NCBI GenBank assembly: GCA_029555205.1
Contig: JAKPTB010000036.1
Span: 1-64,000 of the forward strand
Length of the DNA stretch: 64,000 nt
Source: Bacillota bacterium
GTDB taxonomy: Bacteria; Bacillota; Desulfotomaculia; Desulfotomaculales; Pelotomaculaceae
Direction: 5' to 3'
The translations under genes were made by a program, and so were the position numbers. The notes beneath the pieces are model-generated. The model searched no databases, had not been told where the DNA came from, and saw only the letters and a list, made by a program, of their open reading frames with translations. Position 1 is the first letter of the stretch; each line of letters begins with the position of its first letter. Of this stretch, positions 1-8,600 are shown one piece after another.

Positions 1-307
1 GTCTTACTTTTGACACAGGCCAACGACTAATAATTGACTCCCAACCATCTTCAATCCCTTTACGTAGTTCGTCAATCATATCAACATGAATACTCTTCCA
101 CCAATCACAAAACATTTCAAAAATCCCATCATCATTTATAAAAGCCGTTCTCAATAGTATTTGCTTTATTTCTTCTTTTGTCAGTTTTTGGTGGCGCCAT
201 CCTTTAAAGACCTTTTGCTGTAAAGATTTGGTATTTTTTATTAATGCTCTAAGTGTATTAAGTTCTGAACTGTCTATGATATTTTGTAGAATCTCCGCTC
301 GGTCCAT
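1..307 (-). CDS. hypothetical protein, 3'-truncated by window edge
   Basis: Reverse complement reads MDRAEILQNIIDSSELNTLRALIKNTKSLQQKVFKGWRHQKLTKEEIKQILLRTAFINDDGIFEMFCDWWKSIHVDMIDELRKGIEDGWESIISRWPVSKVR..., open to base 1; GGGAGGG upstream of the ATG at 307. Confidence 0.65.
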   Translation of the reverse strand, partial: MDRAEILQNIIDSSELNTLRALIKNTKSLQQKVFKGWRHQKLTKEEIKQILLRTAFINDDGIFEMFCDWWKSIHVDMIDELRKGIEDGWESIISRWPVSKVR

Positions 308-1276
308 AAAGGACCCTCCCAATCAATAATTTATAAAAAGGGTGAAATTGGTGTTGGTGATATTCCTTTAATTTATTTAATTTATATTTAATCTTTAATA
401 TTTCATCAACAAATAATGATGACCTAATTGTATACTTTTACCTATTTCGTCATTATCCTGCATAACCATGCGATTTTTTGAAGTTTTCTGAAATTACATA
501 ACCCACACTTAGGTCTGTACTTACTGTGGTAAGGGTGAAGGAGATGGAAGCTTCACTCCAGCTCCACAAAGCTCCGCTCACCTGCGGCTCTTTTACGCCT
601 GGCACGGTGGTCTCTTGAATCCTCTCGGCTAGGGCAGACAACTGGACAGACTCCGCAGTATCGTTTATGGGTCTGGTCGTTAGATTTCCAAGCCTCCGCG
701 GATCCTGTAAATACCATGCTTTACAGTTATACCGCTGAGCCGCTGCTCCTAAGGTGCGCTAACATAACTTGCGGCACACCTCAGGAGCCCTTTACTTGCT
801 ACACTCCTGGAAGGCTACATCTTCCTGGAACTGCCGTCCCCAAAAAGCGCCGCGCGCGTGGCCGGTCCGCTTCCGGGTCAGGCCTCTGCTTGTCCGGGCC
901 GGCCACACTGCGCTCAGCTGTACCTCTCCGACAAAGCCATCATCCACCCGAAAACTGGCTGCCGCCCAGAAAAGCTCAACCCCAACCCCCCAACCCCCCG
1001 CCCCAATCATGGGGCCGGAGGGCTTTAACGTGCGGCGCAGCTGTGGTTAAAGCCGCCTCCCTGGCCTCCCATTGTAACGCAGCTCCGGCCCCCGCTCGCA
1101 TGCCGGCTCGCGTGGGCCTCCCGGCACGCTGTCAAGGGTAAAGCCTGCGCAAAAAAATTCTCTACAGCCAAACCTTATGGGCCGCATTTTTTTGCTCCGG
1201 CCCTGCGCTGTCGCTCCGGCCCTTGACAGCGCGCCGGACGCTGCGTCGTGCGCAAAATAAAAGGAGGCGGTTTCAG

Positions 1277-1606
1277 GTGAAAGGCATTCTGGCGAGAGTA
1301 GATGAGGGCAGGTTGGGCCGGGCGGTGGCCGGCCTTGTGCAGCGCAGCCTGGTGGTTGAGGAGGTTGTGCGCGATGGCGGGTCTATCCGCGCCCGGGTGC
1401 GCAGCACCGGCGTCCGTGGCGTGCGGGTGCACAGCGTGGGCCTTACGGTGGTCGGGCGCGGCCACGGGGTTTTCTGCGGCTGCGAGGACTGGCGGCAGCG
1501 GGGTATAGTTTGCAAGCATATCGCTGCCGTGGCGCTGCACGAGCTGGGTGCCCGGGCCAACGCCCGCAGCACCCGCAGCATGGTGGGCCTGCTTCTGCAG
1601 TTGTAG
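1277..1606 (+). CDS. small stand-alone SWIM zinc-finger protein
   Basis: Motif FCGCEDWRQRGIVCKHIAAVAL matches the SWIM CxC...CxH pattern; AAGGAGG upstream of GTG at 1277 (ORF track start 1223 probably too early). Confidence 0.65.
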   Translation: MKGILARVDEGRLGRAVAGLVQRSLVVEEVVRDGGSIRARVRSTGVRGVRVHSVGLTVVGRGHGVFCGCEDWRQRGIVCKHIAAVALHELGARANARSTRSMVGLLLQL

Positions 1607-2011
1607 GGGGCTGCGGCCCCTTTTTTTGGTCGGCGCCCAGTGCAGCCGGGCGGCAGCCCGCTCCAAATGGCGGCGTTGCCGCCAACAGCGAGCCGGGCAG
1701 TTGCACGATCCAAAGGCCGCAGTTACTGCCGTATCGCAGGCAGGGCAGTTGTCGCCGTACGCAGAGCGGGAGCGGCTACGCCAGACGCCTTGTCAGCTGC
1801 CGCTGTACCGCAGGCCGGGCAGCCGCCCGGCCAGGAATTTCCGCCGTTGGCAGCCAAAACGGAAGCCGGGCTTTCCGCCCGCCTTTCATCGAACAGGCTC
1901 CGCTCCGCGCACATCGGCGGTTCCCACCTCAGCGCTCCGCTCCGCACAACAGCCTCCAGCGTGCGGCATCCTCCGGAGACATATTAGCGGCAACGTGTAA
2001 CCTGGCTGCAC

Positions 2012-2055
2012 GGTCTCGCCAGTGCACCCAAAAAACGAGCACATCTGGCGAGACC
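2012..2055. repeat. perfect 11-bp inverted repeat GGTCTCGCCAG-N22-CTGGCGAGACC
   Basis: Arms 2012-2022 and 2045-2055 are exact reverse complements. Confidence 0.8.
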
Positions 2056-2347
2056 ACGGGGGTTTTGTCGCAATAATCCGGGATGCGAGGATCTTATGGC
2101 CGGCCGCGGTCCAACTACCGGCAGCTTGCGCCTGCCGGGATGGCCTGAAGTTGGGCTCAGCTGCGCCTATGTATAACATGCGCAGTATGATGGCTTACTA
2201 CCGCAGATGTAGGCTGCAGCTTATTAGTCGGCACAGGCCGGGGGTGCTCCAGCGCCTAGCTGCTGCCAATTACGGGGCCGCCTTAGCCGCTACCTTTGTA
2301 CACAACACCTGAACAATTGTCACCAACCTATTGAATAACCCGGTCCT

Positions 2348-3145
2348 TTATAAGCGTACATCACCTATATTCTCCAACTTGTAGTGCTCACAGGATTTCC
2401 AAGGCATCTCACATTTTAAATGTGGTTTTATCGTTCCTTTATTGCCGTCGTATTCGTAATAAAGGGTTTGGACATCACATTTTTCCGTCCAGTTCATAAG
2501 CAGATTCATAGCTATACCTACTGCGGTCGAGGCAAGAACTCCATTTGACCAAATTACCTGAGGTCTGAATCCCGCAGCACCGTATCTCATTGCCTCCTCT
2601 GCAAGAACAGACTCATTCAGAAATCCGTAGCATTTCATACAGGGAAACCCCGGAATGCTTGCAATGACCTGACCGGACATTCTTGGCGGCTCATTATCTA
2701 CCTTTTTTACATCCATGCCGATATCAATATAAGGTATTAACGACCGCCTGGTATAAGCCTCGAGTTCAGCGCGGTTTTGATAACCATCCAGACAACCGAA
2801 AATGATATCGCACGGTTTCAGATAGTCGGGTTCCTCCTGCCACCTTCTGTTGACCTTGGTAATGACGGCATCAGGTACTAGCCCTCGTATGAGCCTTACC
2901 GCTATTATCATTTTTGACAATCTCAGCTCAACATCGAGTTTCGTAGCACCAACAAGGCGATTTAAGTTGGTATCCTCAATTTCATCGTAATCATATAGGA
3001 CATAGTGTTTGAACCCAATATGAGCCAGTTGCTGAACAATTTGTGAGCCCCCGCCTCCGAGTCCGACAATCCCGATTAAACAATTTTCAAGTACGTCATC
3101 CAAACTCTCCCCAAGAAATGATTGGCGATTATTTTGTACACTCAC
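2348..3145 (-). CDS. E1-like ThiF/MoeB-family adenylyltransferase of a ubiquitin-like system
   Basis: GIVGLGGGGSQIVQQLAHIGFKHYVLYDYDEIEDTNLNRLVGA nucleotide-binding motif; CxxC pair CMKC and later Cys residues. Confidence 0.9.
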   Translation of the reverse strand: MSVQNNRQSFLGESLDDVLENCLIGIVGLGGGGSQIVQQLAHIGFKHYVLYDYDEIEDTNLNRLVGATKLDVELRLSKMIIAVRLIRGLVPDAVITKVNRRWQEEPDYLKPCDIIFGCLDGYQNRAELEAYTRRSLIPYIDIGMDVKKVDNEPPRMSGQVIASIPGFPCMKCYGFLNESVLAEEAMRYGAAGFRPQVIWSNGVLASTAVGIAMNLLMNWTEKCDVQTLYYEYDGNKGTIKPHLKCEMPWKSCEHYKLENIGDVRL

Positions 3146-3644
3146 TGCTATGCCCCCCTATCCAATCATATTGGAGCGGCAAGCCCACAATTGTATAACG
3201 GAAAATATCCAGATAAGCTTCTTTCCCTGGAAACCATACCCGGGCCATCATTTTGTCGTTACTCAACAGCAGAAAACCGTGGGGCATTTTGGAGTCGGCA
3301 TTTCTAAATGACCGTAATAAGTTCGGGTGGTCTGCTAAATCGTCCCGGCTGAACCTTGGAAATCCACGGCCGGCATGAATATGAGCATGGAGAATACCCT
3401 CCCGGTTTTTGCCAGCCCGCTTCATGGCCAGTGCTATACCACGATGATCGATCCGGGCTCCGACTGTCATATCTTCAATATAAAATTCATCCGGGACCGG
3501 CTCATACCCGGTAGCAACCAGAACCGCACCGCCGGCGGGTTTTATAAATATATAACCCACCCGTTCATAGGCAAAGGGGTGGGAGCGACGTAAGTCGCTC
3601 CTCATTTCTTTGTGAACTGCATCGGTCATTCGCAACTGCATCAT
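3129..3644 (-). CDS. JAB/MPN-domain metallopeptidase (deubiquitinase-like)
   Basis: HAHIHAGRGFPRFSRDD resembles the JAMM HxH...S..D motif; overlaps the E1 and E2 genes. Confidence 0.85.
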   Translation of the reverse strand: MMQLRMTDAVHKEMRSDLRRSHPFAYERVGYIFIKPAGGAVLVATGYEPVPDEFYIEDMTVGARIDHRGIALAMKRAGKNREGILHAHIHAGRGFPRFSRDDLADHPNLLRSFRNADSKMPHGFLLLSNDKMMARVWFPGKEAYLDIFRYTIVGLPLQYDWIGGHSSECTK

Positions 3645-3982
3645 GCCACCATCCCCCTCAAATGGCTCATAATCATATTCATCAGGGGCATATCCTTAAT
3701 ATTATTGTACGAAAAAGCATACCATTGCACTCCGAGTATTAAAAATTGTCCATTCCAATTAACCTGTTTCGTGGTTTGGATACGTTCTTTGAAGAACAAT
3801 CGTGATGTATAGCCGCTGTGAGTTTGGGGACAAAGAAGCGCATCGGTTATTTCAGGTGTGCATCCCGGGGGCATTTTTAGCCCCGGGATATATAGATAAA
3901 CATGCCCGCCTTCTTCAAATTCCCGAACACCTGGACCAAATTGTGCCTTTAATTCCTCAAGTTGCTCTTCCGGGTATATCAT
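3641..3982 (-). CDS. prokaryotic E2-like protein (E2 family E type)
   Basis: MIYPEEQLEELKAQFGPGVREFEEGGHVYLYIPGLKMPPGCTPEITDALLCPQTHSGYTSRLFF...; ATG at 3982 preceded by AAGGGGG; lies between Ubl and JAB genes. Confidence 0.75.
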   Translation of the reverse strand: MIYPEEQLEELKAQFGPGVREFEEGGHVYLYIPGLKMPPGCTPEITDALLCPQTHSGYTSRLFFKERIQTTKQVNWNGQFLILGVQWYAFSYNNIKDMPLMNMIMSHLRGMVA

Positions 3983-3995
3983 CTTGCTGACCCCC

Positions 3996-4286
3996 TTAGG
4001 AAGAACAGCCGGACGGCGCACAGGACTTAAAACGTTCTCCACCTTTGATGGTGACGGCATCATTATCGTTTAAAGGTACTTCGTAATTCGGCATCTGATA
4101 AAGAATATCGGTTGCGGGAACATTGCCGAGAGCTTTAATCTCAGCCACCGTTTGACGGCCACGGTGTATCGCTACCGCTTCGTCATTGACATAAATCGTG
4201 ACCATATTTTTCCCATGATTATCATTATGGCTCCCAGTTCCTTTGAACTCTTCATGCTCGCGATTAGTGTTTTCTTTTCCCGGCAT
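3996..4286 (-). CDS. ubiquitin-like (multiubiquitin-family) protein, single Ubl domain
   Basis: VTIYVNDEAVAIHRGRQTVAEIKALGNVPATDILYQMPNYEVPLNDNDAVTIKGGERFKSCAPSGCSS resembles the bacterial multiubiquitin beta-grasp pattern; operon context. Confidence 0.75.
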   Translation of the reverse strand: MPGKENTNREHEEFKGTGSHNDNHGKNMVTIYVNDEAVAIHRGRQTVAEIKALGNVPATDILYQMPNYEVPLNDNDAVTIKGGERFKSCAPSGCSS

Positions 4287-4523
4287 AGTTAAATACCTGA
4301 CCTTTCATTAATATTTGGGCTTTTAGTCAGGAAATTAACTAAAATTTCCGTAACTTGGCACAAGTCCGGAAGGAAATACATAAAATACGGCGAACATTAA
4401 TATACTGACGTAGTCCACCAAAGGGAAACCTGTTTATCTGTGAGTTTCCCCCGGACTTGGCGGGATAGCAGGGTTACCCGACCTTTCTATCCGCTTAGCA
4501 GCTTTCAAACTTGGTAAATTCAC

Positions 4524-4566
4524 AGTAAAAAGAGCATCGGCCAGGATGTTCTTTTTACTTTTTTAA
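4524..4566 (+). terminator. strong intrinsic terminator
   Basis: AGTAAAAAGAGCATC-ggccag-GATGTTCTTTTTACT stem followed by a T run (TTTTT). Confidence 0.75.
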
Positions 4567-4732
4567 TCTCTGCGAAGCATACCACCCCCTTCATTTTTTT
4601 GGAAACCTCTTTGCCAATCTCATTATAAACTGGAAATATTTTTTTTGTAAAGTTATATTATCAAGTATACAATTTTTGTTTTTATGTATATAATAATATA
4701 TAATTTAAATATTTTTAAAGGACGGGGGGTTT

Positions 4733-5884
4733 ATGGATCAAAAAATAATCGGCGCAAACCTTCGCCGGATTCGTGAGGCAAAGGGATTGAGCCAATCCCA
4801 GGTAGCAGAGCTAGCCGGGATTTCAAGGATTGCTTATCGAAACATCGAAAACGGCAATTCAACCCCAAAAGTATCAACCTTACAGAATATTGCTTCAGGT
4901 GTTGATGTAAAGCTCCAGGACTTGTTCGTTCCGGTCCGCACCTTAAAGAGAGTCAGATTTCGATCATCTAAAAAGATGAATAGCAGGGACAATGTTTTAA
5001 CCGAGGTGGCACGGTGGCTGGATGATTTTAATTACCTGGAAGAATTGTTGAACGACAGAAACGAATATCTATTTAAAGCTCTCGCCAAAAAGTTATATTC
5101 GATGCCCGATGGTGTTGACAAAGCTAAGTACGCAGCACGTGAGGCAAGAAAAAAGTTAAAGCTTAATGATAAAGAGCCAATCCGCGATATTGCTGGTCTG
5201 CTTGAATCGTGCGGAATAAAAGTGTACCCTCTAAGCCTTGTGTCGGATGGTTTCTTCGGTTTATCTGTTGCTGAGGAGGATGGAGGTCCTGCTATTATCG
5301 TAAATGTTTGGGAAAGAATTTCCGTTGAGCGATGGATTTTCAGCGCCGCTCACGAACTCGGCCATTTGCTTCTCCATCTTGACGCCTACGACGCTGATGA
5401 AAGTGCTGAAGACGACGCCCAGGAGATTGAAGCAAATGTCTTTGCTTCCCATTTTTTGATGCCGGAAGAAGCTTTTAATTCGGAGTGGCACGATACTCGC
5501 GGCTTGCCCCTTGTCGATCGAGTGTTTAAAGTAAAGCGGATATATCAGGTTAGTTACAAGACTGTCCTATACCGTCTTTCTGAAAGTTTAGGAAATTCCA
5601 TTTGGGGGAAATTCTATAGCGCATATAAGCAGAGAACCGGCAAGACATTAAGCATCACGGATGAACCGGAAGCCTTGTCCCCGGATAAATTCCAAAAACA
5701 ATCGCCGGAAGCACTGCGTTCCCAGGAACCGGACTCCCTATCACCATCACACTTTATGGAAGATCGTTTATCAAGACTGGTTCGTAAAGCTATTGAAGAA
5801 GATGAAATCACCATGAGCCGTGGAGCAGAAATTCTCAGGCAGGAACTGGAAACAATGCGGAATATTGTTTCTTCATGGGTGTGA
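4733..5884 (+). CDS. XRE-family HTH + ImmA/IrrE metallopeptidase
   Basis: N-terminal HTH (IGANLRRIREAKGLSQSQVAELAGISRIAYRNIENG); AAHELGHLLLHLD HExxH and EIEANVFASHFLMP. Confidence 0.92.
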   Translation: MDQKIIGANLRRIREAKGLSQSQVAELAGISRIAYRNIENGNSTPKVSTLQNIASGVDVKLQDLFVPVRTLKRVRFRSSKKMNSRDNVLTEVARWLDDFNYLEELLNDRNEYLFKALAKKLYSMPDGVDKAKYAAREARKKLKLNDKEPIRDIAGLLESCGIKVYPLSLVSDGFFGLSVAEEDGGPAIIVNVWERISVERWIFSAAHELGHLLLHLDAYDADESAEDDAQEIEANVFASHFLMPEEAFNSEWHDTRGLPLVDRVFKVKRIYQVSYKTVLYRLSESLGNSIWGKFYSAYKQRTGKTLSITDEPEALSPDKFQKQSPEALRSQEPDSLSPSHFMEDRLSRLVRKAIEEDEITMSRGAEILRQELETMRNIVSSWV

Positions 5885-5888
5885 ATAA

Positions 5889-6389
5889 ATGGAGAGAAAA
5901 AGGATTCTGATATTAGATGCTAACACTCTCATTGATTACTTAGAATGCGACAGGACAATTATAAAATTGATTTGTCGCTATGTAGGTCAAATATATTTAG
6001 CTACTCCTGTCTTAAATGAAATTAATGAAATTGATGAGGACGGTTGTATTGAAATTGGAATCAAGTTGTTGGGACCCGAATTGGAACAGGTTATGTCTGC
6101 AGCAGCGAGAAAAGGTCCTTTGTCTTTCCAAGATAATTTATGTTTAATTCTTGCCAAAGAACATGGTTTGACATGTGTGACAAATGACAAAGCTTTAAGA
6201 CGTGCATGCGAGCTTCAAGGTGTGCCACTGATTTGGGGGATTGAGCTGATTTGTATATTGGTGGAATCCGGCGGGCTGCCTGTTAAACACGCACAGAATA
6301 TTATTTTAACAATTCAAAGGAATAATCCGAAATATATCACAGACAGTATCGTAAAAAGTGCCTTTAAAAGATTAGGAATCACCGTCTAA
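5889..6389 (+). CDS. PIN-domain protein, probable toxin partner
   Basis: LILDANTLIDYLE N-terminal Asp motif, SFQDNLCLILAKEHGLTCVTNDKALRRACE C-terminal acidic motif; 4 nt after the preceding stop. Confidence 0.85.
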   Translation: MERKRILILDANTLIDYLECDRTIIKLICRYVGQIYLATPVLNEINEIDEDGCIEIGIKLLGPELEQVMSAAARKGPLSFQDNLCLILAKEHGLTCVTNDKALRRACELQGVPLIWGIELICILVESGGLPVKHAQNIILTIQRNNPKYITDSIVKSAFKRLGITV

Positions 6390-6870
6390 TTTTCCCGGCT
6401 TAACGATTACCCGGCGGCTTACTCTGTGGCTTTTGATGGCATCGGCACCTGATGCAAAGCCCGGTCAATACAGGAAAAGTTAATCTTGCCAGATCTAAAG
6501 AGGTTAATAATGTGTACCACTGTTCACACGTTACGTGGCTACCTACGGCTGGCAGATGCCCGCTTTATTCTTGCCGGACACTGAAAAGACGGGCGGTTGC
6601 CCGCCATCGTTTCTGTTGCACACGGTTCCTTTCCAGGCAGGAACAAAGTGGCGCAGCTGCGTCCGGTACCCCGGCAGCTGCTGTGGTTGGCAAGTTGGCG
6701 GCAGCTGCCGCCCGGGTGCCAGCCAGATCCAACAGGATGTTGCATCAATGGGCGGTGTACCCCCGCACGCATCTGGGAGGGTACCTATGCCGGCATGATT
6801 TGGCATGTCGGCGCTTACAGGGCAAGCGCCTCAGCACGGTCTCGGTGTAAAGTGATGGTCTCAAATATAG

Positions 6871-6919
6871 GCCCGCTCCACCTGTCATTCGCGGCTTGCA
6901 AACGCCAGGTGGAGCGGGC
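6871..6919. repeat. perfect 14-bp inverted repeat GCCCGCTCCACCTG-N21-CAGGTGGAGCGGGC
   Basis: Arms 6871-6884 and 6906-6919; related to the stem-loop at 14630-14662. Confidence 0.85.
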
Positions 6920-7006
6920 ATGTAAAACTCTATGCCCCTGTGTGCGGATAAAGTAAAGTCAGCCCTCCGACACCAAAAAAGTCAGTAATGACAAGGGTTT
7001 GAGCCG

Positions 7007-7105
7007 AACGTGGATTTGTGAAACGTTCGGCTTTTGTTATGGAAACGTATAGTTGAAACGTATATGGAAAAAACGTTTGGTGGGTGAACGTGTGTGTAGA
7101 AACGT
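7007..7105. repeat. seven (A)AACGT repeats spaced mostly 13-15 bp
   Basis: AACGT starts at 7007, 7022, 7044, 7057, 7072, 7087, 7101. Confidence 0.75.
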
Positions 7106-7418
7106 ATGTGTGATTCAACAAGATGTCCTGCAAAAAACGCAGGAGGTTGACATTATGGCAGGACACCGGAGAACCACTATGGAGATCGAAGAGGTTACCC
7201 CTACCCCGAACCGTCCAGGAGGCAACAACTGTAATTACTTCCGAGGAATTGACTATGCAAATGCGGCTCCCCGATGTGCCTTGGAACAAGGTTCTTTTGT
7301 ATCGGCGTTTGCCAACCAAGGCGAGCGTCTCTGGGTCATTACACAAGAGCATTATTTCATACATTTTTCTCTACCGCTTTTATTGTTAAACATAATCAGC
7401 GGTTGCAATCTATACTAT

Positions 7419-7448
7419 AAAAAAAACCCCCGCAAGTACTTGCGGAGG
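7419..7448 (-). terminator. intrinsic terminator of DUF2284-like gene
   Basis: Minus strand: CCGCAAGTACTTGCGG palindrome then GGGTTTTTTTT. Confidence 0.75.
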
Positions 7449-7474
7449 CAAGATGATATACTTTCATTTGATTA

Positions 7475-7972
7475 CTATTCAATCAACACCAAACCATAAT
7501 AGTTCCCATTACATTTCTTGTCTTGTACAACCGCAATAGGGAAACCATTTTCCTTGACTGTTGCATATACATCAATTCCACATGCTTCCATTGATGGCCT
7601 TGCCTCTTTGGGGTGTACACATTTCTCGGGATTGCAAGTTTTACATAACGTACAGGGTCCACATCCAAATCCGATAGCCTTATAATATCCAGACAAAAAA
7701 ATTTCTCTTTCAATTTTTAGAACAATATTTGATGGATCACTGTTATTGCCGTGTATAAGCAAAGCCACCTTATAGCAATCAATAATTTCTTGTGTTTCTT
7801 TAGGTGTTGGTGTATTGGGTGGACAACAGTGGAACCTTCTGTATCTGCAGCCATATAAGCATTTCATCCTAACCCATGCGGCAGTTTTAATAGTTCTAGT
7901 ATCAATTATTTTTGCATCATCGGCACCAAGTTCTTTGGCTAAATCTACAAACTTCGATAAATCATCAGTCAT
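7475..7972 (-). CDS. DUF2284-like Cys-rich putative metal-binding protein
   Basis: Cys motifs CLYGCRYRRFHCCPPNTPTP and CGPCTLCKTCNPEKCVHP. Confidence 0.85.
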   Translation of the reverse strand: MTDDLSKFVDLAKELGADDAKIIDTRTIKTAAWVRMKCLYGCRYRRFHCCPPNTPTPKETQEIIDCYKVALLIHGNNSDPSNIVLKIEREIFLSGYYKAIGFGCGPCTLCKTCNPEKCVHPKEARPSMEACGIDVYATVKENGFPIAVVQDKKCNGNYYGLVLIE

Positions 7973-8269
7973 AATATATCCCCTCCAATGTTGTCAAATA
8001 GTTTTAAAATTTGCTGCCCATTGTTGCTATTCAATCAATTTAATAGAAAAACCTCCTTCATCCCTTATAATCAAAAGGATAAATGATATAAGCTATATAG
8101 TGATTAAAAAGGCGATTGTTTTAATCATAAAATCCATCTTATGTAAATGGAATCCCATACCGCGAATAATTGATTTAATTTTACATTAAATTATAGCAGC
8201 TAACAATGTTTAGTATTTCTTTTGTAGAAAAAAAGCTAAAACCTTTGATGAACCTGAGGAGGTATAAAT

Positions 8270-8458
8270 ATGTCGTTAAATAAAGTTAACCGGGATTTAA
8301 CTTCCAGGGAGCAGGCCGTCCCCGACTGCATCCCAACCGGCCACGCCAACGCCGTGACCCGCCGTCGCCTGGCCCGGATGGCCTGCCTTGATGACCGTTT
8401 GATCCGCGAGATCATCTACCGCCTGGTGGTGGAGCGGGGCTGCGAGAATCTCAATTAA
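8270..8458 (+). CDS. small uncharacterised protein (62 aa)
   Basis: GAGGAGGTATAAATATG: consensus SD with good spacing; no recognised domain. Confidence 0.6.
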   Translation: MSLNKVNRDLTSREQAVPDCIPTGHANAVTRRRLARMACLDDRLIREIIYRLVVERGCENLN

Positions 8459-8600
8459 GTTGGGGGGATTATTAATTTTGCAAATCTAATTTTTGAAATT
8501 TAGTACATTCTGCCAGCAGAAAACCGGCTGCCGGAAAAGGTATTTGCAGGCAGTTTGAAGAAAATTACTTCCCACACAAGTAATTCAGGAGGTCCTAATC

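Noticed and set aside
716-2312. Multiple overlapping GC-rich ORFs in several frames and on both strands
   Set aside because: Low-complexity Pro/Arg/Ala/Ser compositions, mutual overlap and no SD; only the SWIM-finger frame is supported.
4290-4566. Assignment of the structured region to a c-di-GMP, Moco or cobalamin riboswitch
   Set aside because: A GGGTTACCCG-like segment resembles parts of known aptamers, but the remaining conserved elements could not be matched by eye.
6452-6956. ORFs of 77-132 aa in the second GC-rich tract
   Set aside because: Same artefact pattern, no recognisable domains, interrupted by a long inverted repeat.
7007-7105. AAACGT array as a CRISPR
   Set aside because: Units are only 5-6 bp with no spacers of CRISPR size and no cas genes.
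6930-7364. 144-aa minus-strand ORF
   Set aside because: Runs through the AAACGT array, no SD, no domain features.
7053-7499. Full 148-aa plus-strand ORF
   Set aside because: Its C-terminus is encoded by the minus-strand terminator and 3' end of the DUF2284-like gene; only the 7155 start with an SD deserves testing.
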